From positions 89,322-153,321 of the forward strand of contig JAHLVW010000036.1 in NCBI GenBank assembly GCA_019058275.1: a DNA stretch of 64,000 nucleotides. Direction: 5' to 3'. This document shows positions 34,946-43,902 of this stretch, piece by piece. The stretch is from Candidatus Heimdallarchaeota archaeon. Its GTDB lineage: Archaea; Asgardarchaeota; Heimdallarchaeia; JABLTI01. The notes below the pieces were generated by a model, which was not told where the DNA came from, ran no database searches, and saw only the letters and a program-made list of their open reading frames with translations. Within the stretch, counting starts at the first letter, position 1. Each line of letters starts with the position of its first letter. Both the position numbers and the translations under genes were made by a program.

Positions 34946-36505
34946 TTAGCTCTCATTTTTTTCTTTTAAAATCTTATCCATTTCTGTAAAGGAATATTCG
35001 CCTGATAGTAACAAAACTAAAGCTTCTGTTAATTCATCTAAGTGAATTCTTACTTGTTCCATTGAATCTCTGTCTCTTATAGTAACTGTTTCATCTTGCA
35101 AAGTGTCATAATCAATAGTCACACAATAGGGTGTTCCTATTTCATCAGAACGAGCATAACGCTTTCCTATTTTTCCACTACTATCAAAGATTGCTTCTAA
35201 TCCTTCAGCTTTCAAATCATCAAATATCTCAAGAGCTTTCTCTTCTAAGCCATCCTTTTTCATTAATGGACAAACCTGAACATCATAAGGTGAAATTGTG
35301 GATGGAAATTGAAACCATGTCCAATCTCTATCATCTGTTTCTTTATAGCAACTCTCGAGTATACAATACATTGTTCTACCAACACCAATAGATGGTTCTA
35401 CAACATAAGGTATGACATTTCCAGCAATGTGTTGAATTCCCATTTTTGTTTTGCTTGCTTTCTCATGACTTGTTAAATCATGTTGTTGTCTGAAAGCATT
35501 ACCAACAACTTCTGTCCAACCAATTGAAAGTTTTACCTCAAGATCAAAATTTCCTCCACTATAATGAGGAGTTTCTTTTGGAAGCATGTGTCTGAATCGT
35601 ATTAGCTCTGGTTTTATTCCAGCTTCCTCAAAGAATATTTTTTCTTTTACAAGATAATATGCTATGGCAGCGTTTGGTAATATGCCTTTTTTAACTGCAT
35701 CATCAGCAGTCACTAGCAGTGGTTCTTCTTCAGTTTTGTCTTGTTGTTCTCGAGTTAAAATTGGTAGAACTTCATCAGCTAGCTCTTCAAATCTTGGAGG
35801 ATCATTTAGTTGCTCTTCTGCAAAGAAAACTTCTAGCTCCATCTGTGTGAATTCCCTAACTCGAATAATGAATTGTCTTGGAGAAATCTCGTTTCTAAAC
35901 ACTTTACCAACTTGTGCAATACCAAAAGGTAATTTAGCTCTCATTGCATGAGAGACTCGTTTGAAACTTGTGAAGATATTCTGAGCTGTTTCGGGACGTA
36001 AGTACGATACATTACCCTTTAATGAACCAACTTCTGTTTTAAGCATTAAATTAAACTCTCTTGCATCCATGAACTCTCCTTGACATTGAGGACATGTGAG
36101 TTTATTTTTTACAATAATCTTATCAAGTTCATCAAGTGCTAAGCCATCTGTATTTTGATTCAGATTATCTTCAATAACCTTGTCTGCTCGAAACATTGAC
36201 TTACATTTTTTGCACTGAACTAGTGGATCATTGAATTTATCAACATGTCCTGAAGCCTTGAAGACCTTTTCAGGAAGAATGATTGCACCTGAAATTTCAA
36301 AATGATTCTCTTCTTTTACAAAGTATTCTCGCCAGAAATTAATCAATTTATGTCTCATCAATGTTCCTAGTGGTCCATAGTCAAATGTACCCGATAACCC
36401 ACCATAAATTTCACCTGTAGGGTAAGCAAACCCTCTTCTAAGTGAAACTTCTTGGATCTTATCTAAGAGTGTTTGTTCTTTCTTTGAAATACTCACTTCC
36501 TCCAA
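34946..36505 (-). CDS. glyS: Glycyl-tRNA synthetase, archaeal/eukaryotic dimeric type
   Basis: A 519-residue class II synthetase that charges tRNA-Gly. The N terminus RRGFAYPTGEIYGGLSGTFDYGPLG is characteristic, with CKKCKSMFRADK and CPQCQGEF of a zinc element, motif 2 (FRNEISPRQFIIRVREFTQMELEVFF) and the late SIGVGRTMYCI. The C-terminal anticodon domain is shown by VQVCPLMKKDG. Length is slightly short of typical archaeal enzymes (about 560-570 residues). The start may be TTG at 36505. It converges with rpoP. Confidence 0.85.
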   Translation of the reverse strand: MEEVSISKKEQTLLDKIQEVSLRRGFAYPTGEIYGGLSGTFDYGPLGTLMRHKLINFWREYFVKEENHFEISGAIILPEKVFKASGHVDKFNDPLVQCKKCKSMFRADKVIEDNLNQNTDGLALDELDKIIVKNKLTCPQCQGEFMDAREFNLMLKTEVGSLKGNVSYLRPETAQNIFTSFKRVSHAMRAKLPFGIAQVGKVFRNEISPRQFIIRVREFTQMELEVFFAEEQLNDPPRFEELADEVLPILTREQQDKTEEEPLLVTADDAVKKGILPNAAIAYYLVKEKIFFEEAGIKPELIRFRHMLPKETPHYSGGNFDLEVKLSIGWTEVVGNAFRQQHDLTSHEKASKTKMGIQHIAGNVIPYVVEPSIGVGRTMYCILESCYKETDDRDWTWFQFPSTISPYDVQVCPLMKKDGLEEKALEIFDDLKAEGLEAIFDSSGKIGKRYARSDEIGTPYCVTIDYDTLQDETVTIRDRDSMEQVRIHLDELTEALVLLLSGEYSFTEMDKILKEKNES

Positions 36506-36685
36506 ATTGGTTAATTATTTACAGATTTTTTAATATGTATATGGATTTTTTGCTTTTGTTTTAGATTAAAAGCATTTTCTTTTCAACGGTCTTTTTTTCA
36601 AAAGAGATATCTGTTTTTCAACAAAGTAGTAAATTTTATGTAATCAAGGTATCAGAATTAACTAAAAATAACTCGAGGAATTATC

Positions 36686-37384
36686 TTGCCTAAAGAAAAG
36701 AAAAAAACGATTACTAAAGAAACGACTAAAGAAAAGAAAGAAACAACTGCTAAAGAAACTAAAGAAGAAAAGGGTGAAGCAAGTAAAGAAAAACCATCAA
36801 AATTCAAATTTGAATGTACAAGATGTGGCACTTGTTGTCAAAACCAGGACTCCATACCAGTAACTTTTACTGATTTAGCAAGATGGACAAAACAAGGAAG
36901 TTTTATGTCTATTATATTACCACACCTTGAGCTTGGGAGTATAAGTGAGGACGATGAGTTAGGCAAGCTTGCGTTAGTTCCATATATAGCTGTGAAAGAT
37001 AAAGATGATAATGGCAAAGGAACATGTCCCTTCTATGATGAAGAAAATAAGATGTGCAATATCTACTTTACTCTACCAGTTTTTTGTAAAACCTTTCCAC
37101 TATCGTATAATGGTGAAAAATACTATATTTCTGATCCCTCTTGCCCGGGAATAGGTCAAGGTTCAATGACTAAAGAAAAACTTCTTGAAATACGTAATGT
37201 TGCTATGAGAGACTTTAATGAAAGAGCAGATACAACTATTGCTATGGTTCCACTACAAGGATTATTTATTAGACATTTCATGAAACAATCTCAAGAAACA
37301 GTTGATCGTTTATCTGATGAAGAAAAAACAAAACTTGATGAATTAATCAAAAAGTCACAAGAACAAGCATCTGATGGATCTTAA
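36686..37384 (+). CDS. YkgJ-type cysteine-cluster protein
   Basis: A 232-residue protein. After a lysine/glutamate-rich N-terminal tail of about 50 residues comes a Cys-cluster domain of the YkgJ/Fe-S oxidoreductase type: FECTRCGTCCQ, CPFYDEENKMCNIY, FCKTFPLSY and DPSCPGIG. Such clusters are assumed to bind zinc or an iron-sulfur centre; the reaction is not known. The charged tail could be a linker or degraded repeat (KETTKEKKETTAKETKEEK). TTG start with ACTCGAGGAA upstream. Confidence 0.7.
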   Translation: MPKEKKKTITKETTKEKKETTAKETKEEKGEASKEKPSKFKFECTRCGTCCQNQDSIPVTFTDLARWTKQGSFMSIILPHLELGSISEDDELGKLALVPYIAVKDKDDNGKGTCPFYDEENKMCNIYFTLPVFCKTFPLSYNGEKYYISDPSCPGIGQGSMTKEKLLEIRNVAMRDFNERADTTIAMVPLQGLFIRHFMKQSQETVDRLSDEEKTKLDELIKKSQEQASDGS

Positions 37385-37442
37385 ATTTAAAGAAACAATT
37401 TTCCCATTTCTAAATTTCTAGCTGGAACATATTTCCAGCATT

Positions 37443-38417
37443 TTATTCCAACATTTCTACCGAATCTATAGTTCCGTCTCCGTCTAAGTCATACCCTTTG
37501 ACAACTGTTCTAAAGGAACCTTTCTTGTAATTCTTCAGTATAGTTTCCCAATTATTCGTTAGAGCTATGATTGCAGCTTTGGTTCCTCTTCTTCCTTGTC
37601 CTGCAAAAGCAATGACAGTTTTCTCGGGGTTGAATGGGTTTGGAACTTTGAAGATTATACCAGCATTATTTTGTGAGTAAAATGTTTTGGGATCCTTAGA
37701 GGTAATACCTCTACCGAATCTCGCATCAGGTGCAATACCTTGCATATGATTATCAAAAGCTGGATTCTTTAATCGTGTATTAATATCATGAGTTACTAAA
37801 TTAACTGCTGGGCCACCAACTAAGATAAGATTTTGATCTAATGCTTTTTCTGCTCTAACTTCAACATCTAATTTAACAAAAAGTTCATCTGATGGATGTA
37901 AAAATTGTCCCATGAACATTGCCAGATATATTGCATAATGACCATCTCTTGCCCATGTTTTGTGTGGACCATGAGCATCAGGAGCACCTACAACAATTAA
38001 ACCATTAAATTTCGAATTACGATAAAATTCTTGGAAAAATTTCAATAATTTATCATTCACTGGTGTATTTGCATTAAAATGCATGCCGACATCTTTTGAG
38101 TCAATTTCTATTCCAAATGCTTTTTCTGTTGTTTTATAATAACGTGCTTTTGCTCCTCTTATCTCCTTTTCAAAAACTACTTCTACTAATCCAACATTGA
38201 TTAATTGTCTAATATGATAGTAGACTTTCTGTTCATGTAGTCTCATCTCTCTTGCAAGGTCTGCTGGATATCTAGCTTCTTTCGATAGTTTCTTCAATAT
38301 TGTCCAGCGGATGTCATTGAGTATTGTTTTCATTTTATTTGGATCATCAAACATTTTAATCTCTTTTGCAGCTATTCCCTTATCTGTTTCTGAGATTAAT
38401 CTTTTCTTCATTTTCAT
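37443..38417 (-). CDS. Winged-helix protein fused to an S-layer-C-like domain
   Basis: A 324-residue protein joining two unusual parts. Residues about 30-110 form an ArsR/HTH winged helix (IRWTILKKLSKEARYPADLA, then QKVYYHIRQLINVGLVEVV). The rest resembles the C-terminal domain of archaeal S-layer proteins: LILVGGPAVNLVTHDIN, NAGIIFKVPNPFNPEKTVIA, GQGRRGTKAAIIAL and the ending VVKGYDLDGDGTIDSVEMLE, with an EF-hand-like DxDxDGxxD. No signal peptide or membrane helix precedes it, so it would be cytosolic. A repurposed domain is likely. Function unknown. Confidence 0.65.
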   Translation of the reverse strand: MKMKKRLISETDKGIAAKEIKMFDDPNKMKTILNDIRWTILKKLSKEARYPADLAREMRLHEQKVYYHIRQLINVGLVEVVFEKEIRGAKARYYKTTEKAFGIEIDSKDVGMHFNANTPVNDKLLKFFQEFYRNSKFNGLIVVGAPDAHGPHKTWARDGHYAIYLAMFMGQFLHPSDELFVKLDVEVRAEKALDQNLILVGGPAVNLVTHDINTRLKNPAFDNHMQGIAPDARFGRGITSKDPKTFYSQNNAGIIFKVPNPFNPEKTVIAFAGQGRRGTKAAIIALTNNWETILKNYKKGSFRTVVKGYDLDGDGTIDSVEMLE

Positions 38418-38643
38418 TCATCACAGTTATGCTGGCTCAATAATAATTCGCAATTGTTGTCCAATTTTGAAATCAATTCAAATAAATCTTTAATGCATAG
38501 AATCACCTAACTACTATAAATTTTTTTATAATAGTTTACAATTGTAAAATATCTAATCACCAAAATTCAAACACCTACCACTAACATTTTTTTATTAATG
38601 GTTCAAGCACAATATTAGAATTACTTTTAATAAATGGATGCGA

Positions 38644-38653
38644 CTTTATATTT
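38644..38653 (+). promoter_or_regulatory. TATA-like element upstream of glmS
   Basis: CTTTATATTT lies 51 bp before the glmS start. The expected start of transcription leaves a short leader of about 25 bases. A short overlapping frame starts at ATG 38661 but is probably not translated. Weak evidence on its own. Confidence 0.35.
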
Positions 38654-38703
38654 CAGTGAAATGGATTTAAACATTCTCGAACAAAAAATCAGAGAAGATA
38701 GCT

Positions 38704-40476
38704 ATGTGTGGAATTATTGGTTACGTTGGAAAAAAAACAGCTTCTCCAATCTTATATGACTCATTAAAGAAATTAGAATATCGTGGATACGATTCATGTG
38801 GGGTGGCAACTGTTAATGGGGATGGAGAGATTGAGCTTAAGAAGGGTGTAGGAAGGATAGAATCTGTTGATAAGAAAGTAGACTTTAAATCATTAACAGG
38901 GAAAATTGGGATTGCTCATACAAGATGGGCAACTCATGGTAAGGTTGAAACCAGAAATGCTCACCCCTTCACCTCATGTAATCGTCATTATGCTTTAGTT
39001 CATAATGGTATTTTAGAGAACTATGTTGAATTAAAAAAAGAATTAGTGAAGAAAGGTCACACTTTTACCTCATCCACAGATACTGAGGTATTAGTTCATC
39101 TTATTGAAGAGAAAATGGCTCATGATGATAATAGCAATCTAATTAAGATTATTACAGAAGTGTCTCAAGAAGCAAAAGGAGCTTTCACATTTCTACTATT
39201 AGATAAAGTAAGAAAAGAAATCTATGCTTTCAGAAAAGATTCACCGCTTATCATCGGTCTTGGTGATAACGAGTTCTTCGCATCATCTGACATAACTTCC
39301 TTTTTAGAGTACACAAATAAAGCTATAATTCTTGAGAATTATCAATTAGCAGTGTTAAATGAAGATTGTATTGTATATGATGTATCAACTGGTTTGAAGA
39401 TAAAGCCAAAAGTAAGCACAATTGATTGGACTGCAGAACAAGCAAGTAAAAGTGGTTATCCTCATTTCATGTTAAAAGAGATTTTTGAAGAAGTTGAGAT
39501 ATCAAAGCATTCATTGGAACAAGATCCTGTGAAGCTAAAAGCTATGATTGAGGTTCTTAAGAAATCTAAGAAGGTATTCATTTTAGGTTCAGGAACATCT
39601 TATAGAGCTTGTTTACTTGCATCTATCTATTTTGCTCAAATTGCTGGAAAACAAATAACACCTGTTTTAGGTTCAGAGTACAAAACTTATCAAAATCTTG
39701 TGGATAAGGACACCGTTATTTTTGCAATCAGTCAGAGTGGTGAAACAGCTGATGTATTAGAAGGCATTTATCTGGCAAAAGAAAAAGGTGCAAGAGTAGT
39801 TTCATTGGTTAATGTTATGGGAAGTACAATCATGCGAGAATCAGATCAGTATTTAACATTAAATGCTGGACCTGAGATAGCTGTAGCCTCAACGAAAGCT
39901 TTTACCTCACAAGTTTTGATTTTAACTTTACTTGCATATGGTTTGGCTGATAAACTCAACGAAGGGAAGGACAATCTTAATGAAATTGTTAGTGTTCTCG
40001 ATCAAGTGATGAATCTTTCTGAAACTTTAGTAAAACTAGCAAAAGATGTTTTGAATAAAGATGATTTATATCTAATCGGTCGTGGTTCTTCATATCCTGT
40101 TGCTATGGAAGGTGAGTTGAAAATCAAAGAAATCGCTTATATCCATGCTGATGCACTGGCTGGTGGAGAACTTAAACATCATACACTTGCGCTTATTGTA
40201 CCTGGTGTTACTTGTTTAGCACTTGTACCAAATGACCAAACAAAAGATGATATGATTAACAATATCATGCAAATAAAGGCTCGTGGTGGAGAGATAATAG
40301 GTATATCATCTGAAAATCTTGATGTGTTCGATTACTATATTCCTATTCCACAAGTTCATCTTGAATCTATACTTATGATTCCTGTTTTGCAAATGATATC
40401 CTATTACCTATCAGTTATTCGAGGAAATGATCCTGACTTTCCAAGGAATTTGGCAAAATCAGTTACAGTTTTGTAG
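38704..40476 (+). CDS. glmS: Glutamine-fructose-6-phosphate aminotransferase
   Basis: A 590-residue enzyme that makes glucosamine-6-phosphate from fructose-6-phosphate and glutamine, the entry to amino-sugar synthesis for surface glycans. The N-terminal nucleophile Cys follows the start (MCGIIGYVG), with glutaminase residues [10 protein letters not shown] and NHAHPFTSC-like HPFTSC. Two SIS domains follow ([39 protein letters not shown]) and the end [27 protein letters not shown] is typical. The start is fixed by the catalytic Cys. Expected cytosolic. Confidence 0.95.
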   Translation: [590 protein letters not shown]

Positions 40477-40483
40477 ATTCACT

Positions 40484-40511
40484 TTTTTTTCTCATTTTTT
40501 TATTTTATTAT
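40484..40511 (+). terminator. T-rich terminator after glmS
   Basis: TTTTTTTTCTCATTTTTTTATTTTATT follows the glmS stop within ten bases, the usual archaeal poly-T termination signal. Confidence 0.5.
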
Positions 40512-40617
40512 GCTCAGGGATAAATTATAAGAAAAATAATCAAAGGAAAAACCTTAACCATTCATTATTTTAAATAATTAATTATTTTATCTTTTAAATA
40601 ATTTATTCGACGATATG

Positions 40618-40667
40618 TTTATATATAAAATGTTCTGAACTATCTATTGATATACAATATGTTGTGG
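40618..40667 (+). promoter_or_regulatory. nrdD promoter: TATA box followed by an NrdR-box-like palindrome
   Basis: TATA box TTTATATATAAAA (40618-40630). Twenty-odd bases on, ATACAATATGTTGTGG (40652-40667) matches 13 of 16 positions of the bacterial NrdR-box consensus acaCwAtATaTwGtgt, and lies about where transcription should start. Upstream, AAATAATTAATTATTT (40572-40587) is a perfect 16-bp palindrome. NrdD in this operon begins with an NrdR-like repressor, so autorepression is plausible. Confidence 0.5.
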
Positions 40668-40794
40668 TTAGGGGAATAAAAAACACAAGGACTGGTATGC
40701 TTGGGTTAGTACACAAAACCAAACATTTCCCTCTAGTAAGAACTCTAAACAGGTAAAATAACTAAAATAAGTAAAAAAAGCCGGAGAAAAAGCG

Positions 40795-43215
40795 ATGAAG
40801 TGTCCATACTGTCAATCACCAAACACAAGAGTGGTTGACAAACGACTGTCAGACGATATGAAACAGAATCGTAGAAGACGAGAATGTCTACAATGCAATA
40901 AACGTTTTACCACTTATGAGCGCGTAGATGATGTTAAGTTAACAATTGTAAAGAAAGATAAAAGACGAGAACCCTTCAATCGTGATAAAATTAAAGCAGG
41001 AATTGTCAGGGCTTGTGAAAAAAGACCAATTAGTCTCGAGGAAATTGAAGAAATAATTGATGAAATCGAAAGTGAACTTCGTCAACATGATGATCTGGAA
41101 ATTGAATCACAATATGTTGGCGAAAAAGTAATGGAAAAACTACGAGAACTAGACGAAGTTGCTTTCATTAGGTTTGCTTCTGTTTATAGACGATTCACTG
41201 ACATTGCTTCTTTTGAAAGAGAACTTGAAAAATTAAAAGTCGTAAAAGAAATACAAATTCCGAGTCAAGATTCTACTGAGTTACTATTGTTGGTAGCAGG
41301 TGACACCAAAGAGGAAATATCAAGCTGGGATCGTGATAAAATAACTGCTGCACTTGTAAAAGAAGCTGGCTTGCCCAAAATTGATGCTGAAGATATTGCT
41401 GCTGAAGTTGAGAGAAAGATTTTCGCATCTGGCATTGATGTTATATCAGTTGATCTCATCAGAAGTTTAGTTGATAATGAACTCTTTATCAAAGGTCACA
41501 GTACAAAACTAGCCCAACAAAGAATTGTTGGTATACCAACTTATGATTTGAACCAACTTATCCTTTCAAAAAGCAAAGAAAACAGTAATGTTGTAGCTAA
41601 TAATCCAGAAGCTGTAAATTTGGCTATTGCTGAAACAATTTTGAAGAAATTTGCTTTACAAGAGTTATTTACACCTGAAGTATCAAATGCACATCGTAAA
41701 GGAATGATCTATCTTCATGATTTGGGATTTCCTGTACGTGTTTATTGTTCAGCACACAGTTTAGAGTATATCAAGAAATATGGCTTGAATTTATTGAATC
41801 TCTCTACTGTTTCCTGCCCTGCGAAACATGCTGACACATTAACAGGTCATCTTAATACTTATCTTGCATCAATGCAAGCATATTATGCTGGAGCTTTAGG
41901 CTTAGCTTATTTGAATATCTTCTATGCACCATTTTTTGTGGGAGTTCCTTATAAACAAATCAAACAAGAAGCTCAACGATTAATTTACTCTTGTAGTCAA
42001 AATGCTTTCTCTCGTGGAGGACAAACATTATTCGTTGATTTCAACATTCATCTTGGCATACCTAATTATCTCAAAGATATTCCCGCAATTGGTCCTGGAG
42101 GAAAGTATACCGGTAAAAATTATGGTGACTATGAAAAAGAAACGCAATTGTTTGCTAAAGCATTAATGGATGTATGGTTAGAAGGCGATTCTCAAGGTAA
42201 GGTCTTTCCATTTCCAAAATTCGATCTTCATGTAGATCAAAGTTCATTCGATGATCCAAAACAATACAAATTGCTACAACACGCTTGTAAAATTGCTTCA
42301 GATAATGGATCAACTTACTTTATCTTTGATCGTAACGATATTAATCTTTCAATGTGTTGCAGATTAAAAACAACTATTAAAGACATGTATATGATCGAAC
42401 ATCCAGAGAGCATGCGTTATTGTGGATTCCAAAATGTAAGCATCAATTTACCACAAGCAGCTTATCGTGCAGGTAAAGGAAACACCAAAGAATGTATCGA
42501 AGAAATAAAACGAGCAATGGACATCGCAATGAAAGCTCACTTAGAAAAGAAGGATTTTGTTTACAAATTAATGACTCAAGAAAATGGAACGTTATGGCAA
42601 ATTGGTAAGTTAGCTGAAGATGGAAGACCTTATGTTGATCTAGAAAAAGCCACCTACATTATTGGTGTAATAGGTCTTAATGAGTGTGTTCAATATTTAA
42701 TCGACGAACAAATGCATGAAAGCGAAAAAGCTTACAAACTAGGATTAAGGCTTATTGCAGGAATGAATCTTAAAGCAAAGAGCCTCCAAGAAGAAAATGG
42801 TCTTACCGTAGCATTAGAAGAAACTCCTGGAGAAAGTGCTCCATTCAAATTTGCTAGAACTGATATTCAAGAGTATCCTAATAGTATCCACTATGTTAAG
42901 GGTGACGTAGAAGAAGGATCTATCTATTATACGAATAGTGCACACTTTGCAGCTGATGCACCTATTGATATAATTGACCGTATTTCAAAACAAGGGAAAT
43001 TCAATACCTTAATTGAAAGTGGTTCTATCACTCATGTATTTATTGGTGAACAAAAAATCTCACCAGAATCTATCATGAACTTGGTTAAGAAAACATGGGA
43101 GAATACCCAGAGCGCTCAAATTGTTTTCTCACCAGAATTCACAGTCTGCAATGACTGTGGAAAAGTTAGTAGGGGTTATGGTCGAGCTATGAGTTCATCT
43201 GCTCACAGCCCATAA
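40795..43215 (+). CDS. nrdD: Anaerobic ribonucleoside-triphosphate reductase with N-terminal NrdR-like repressor module, lacking its glycyl-radical tail
   Basis: An 806-residue class III reductase that makes deoxynucleotides without oxygen. Residues 1-37 are an NrdR-type zinc ribbon (CPYCQSPNTRVVDKRLSDD, CLQCNKRFTTYERV), about 46-136 an ATP-cone as in NrdR (VKKDKRREPFNRDKIKAGI), about 155-255 a second ATP-cone, and the rest the NrdD barrel (LHDLGFPVRVYCSAHSL, SMCCRL, GVIGLNECVQYL). The end has only the first zinc pair (VCNDCG) and stops at SSSAHSP, without the RVxGYxxxxxxWN radical motif; that lies in the next gene. GGAG precedes the ATG by nine bases. Confidence 0.9.
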   Translation: MKCPYCQSPNTRVVDKRLSDDMKQNRRRRECLQCNKRFTTYERVDDVKLTIVKKDKRREPFNRDKIKAGIVRACEKRPISLEEIEEIIDEIESELRQHDDLEIESQYVGEKVMEKLRELDEVAFIRFASVYRRFTDIASFERELEKLKVVKEIQIPSQDSTELLLLVAGDTKEEISSWDRDKITAALVKEAGLPKIDAEDIAAEVERKIFASGIDVISVDLIRSLVDNELFIKGHSTKLAQQRIVGIPTYDLNQLILSKSKENSNVVANNPEAVNLAIAETILKKFALQELFTPEVSNAHRKGMIYLHDLGFPVRVYCSAHSLEYIKKYGLNLLNLSTVSCPAKHADTLTGHLNTYLASMQAYYAGALGLAYLNIFYAPFFVGVPYKQIKQEAQRLIYSCSQNAFSRGGQTLFVDFNIHLGIPNYLKDIPAIGPGGKYTGKNYGDYEKETQLFAKALMDVWLEGDSQGKVFPFPKFDLHVDQSSFDDPKQYKLLQHACKIASDNGSTYFIFDRNDINLSMCCRLKTTIKDMYMIEHPESMRYCGFQNVSINLPQAAYRAGKGNTKECIEEIKRAMDIAMKAHLEKKDFVYKLMTQENGTLWQIGKLAEDGRPYVDLEKATYIIGVIGLNECVQYLIDEQMHESEKAYKLGLRLIAGMNLKAKSLQEENGLTVALEETPGESAPFKFARTDIQEYPNSIHYVKGDVEEGSIYYTNSAHFAADAPIDIIDRISKQGKFNTLIESGSITHVFIGEQKISPESIMNLVKKTWENTQSAQIVFSPEFTVCNDCGKVSRGYGRAMSSSAHSP

Positions 43216-43267
43216 TTTGAGGAAAGAGTAATAACTCAACGAAAAACCATTCGAGGATAAACAGGCC

Positions 43268-43513
43268 ATGGAACAGGCAAATATTCAGAACAAAATGACT
43301 AAAGTAACAGAAATAGCTACTACTTTAGAACACGAGAATAATATTGAAGCGGGTGTTACATGCTCTCCTAACTGCCCACACTGTAAAAGTGATAATGTTT
43401 ATGGTATGAGCAGAGTAGTTGGTTATTTCAGTGTAATTGAAAACTGGAATAATTCCAAAAAATCAGAGCTAAAGAGAAGGCAGAACGGTAACTACTGGTC
43501 TGATGAAGTCTAA
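43268..43513 (+). CDS. Separate glycyl-radical/zinc domain of anaerobic ribonucleotide reductase
   Basis: An 81-residue protein carrying exactly the segment missing from NrdD: CPHCKSDNVYGMSRVVGYF, then VIENWNNSKKSELKRR, with the radical glycine in VVGY. A 35-residue N-terminal extension not seen in NrdD comes first. It has its own ATG with CGAGG eleven bases before, and lies 52 bp downstream in another frame, so it should be a separate polypeptide completing the NrdD active site in trans, much as the autonomous glycyl-radical protein GrcA does for pyruvate formate-lyase. An intervening sequence removed from the mRNA is the alternative. Confidence 0.75.
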   Translation: MEQANIQNKMTKVTEIATTLEHENNIEAGVTCSPNCPHCKSDNVYGMSRVVGYFSVIENWNNSKKSELKRRQNGNYWSDEV

Positions 43514-43624
43514 TTAGAAGACCTTCACCAACAGGAACCAAATTCCCTTCTCTCCTCTTATCTTTTTTAAGGTAAAAATCAAACTAAAAGATAATAGTAT
43601 TAATAAAAATGAGGTAATATAAAT

Positions 43625-43885
43625 ATGAAATTAAAAATATTCATAAAAACAGATTGTCCAAATTGCCCAGCAGCAAAAGAAGTTGGGAAACAACTTGAAA
43701 GCAAAGGTGCAAACATAGAGTGGTTTGACCTTGATAATGAAGATGGATTGTCTGAAGCAGCTTATTTTGATGTGCTCTCAACACCATCATTGATTGTTAT
43801 TGATGAAGATGATAATGAAGTAAAGGCATGGCGTGGAGATATGCCAGAAATAGAGATATTACAAAAAGAATTACAAATAAAATAA
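43625..43885 (+). CDS. Glutaredoxin/thioredoxin-like protein (NrdH-type)
   Basis: An 86-residue thioredoxin-fold protein with the redox motif CPNC (DCPNCPAAKEVG) at about residues 12-15 and the cis-proline loop STPSLIVI. It sits between the radical domain gene and nrdG, so it is a good candidate for the reductant or repair thiol of the reductase; class III enzymes usually use formate, but some use redoxin reductants. ATG with AATGAGGTAATATAA upstream. Confidence 0.75.
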   Translation: MKLKIFIKTDCPNCPAAKEVGKQLESKGANIEWFDLDNEDGLSEAAYFDVLSTPSLIVIDEDDNEVKAWRGDMPEIEILQKELQIK

Positions 43886-43902
43886 AGAGATGAGTTTACG
43901 AA

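Noticed and set aside
38661-38759. Short overlapping frame starting before glmS
   Set aside because: It is out of frame with glmS, with no clear ribosome binding site, and glmS must start at its catalytic Cys; treated as chance.
40668-40794. Leader of nrdD as a riboswitch
   Set aside because: The leader of about 130 bases has no cobalamin-box or other conserved riboswitch motif that I recognise.
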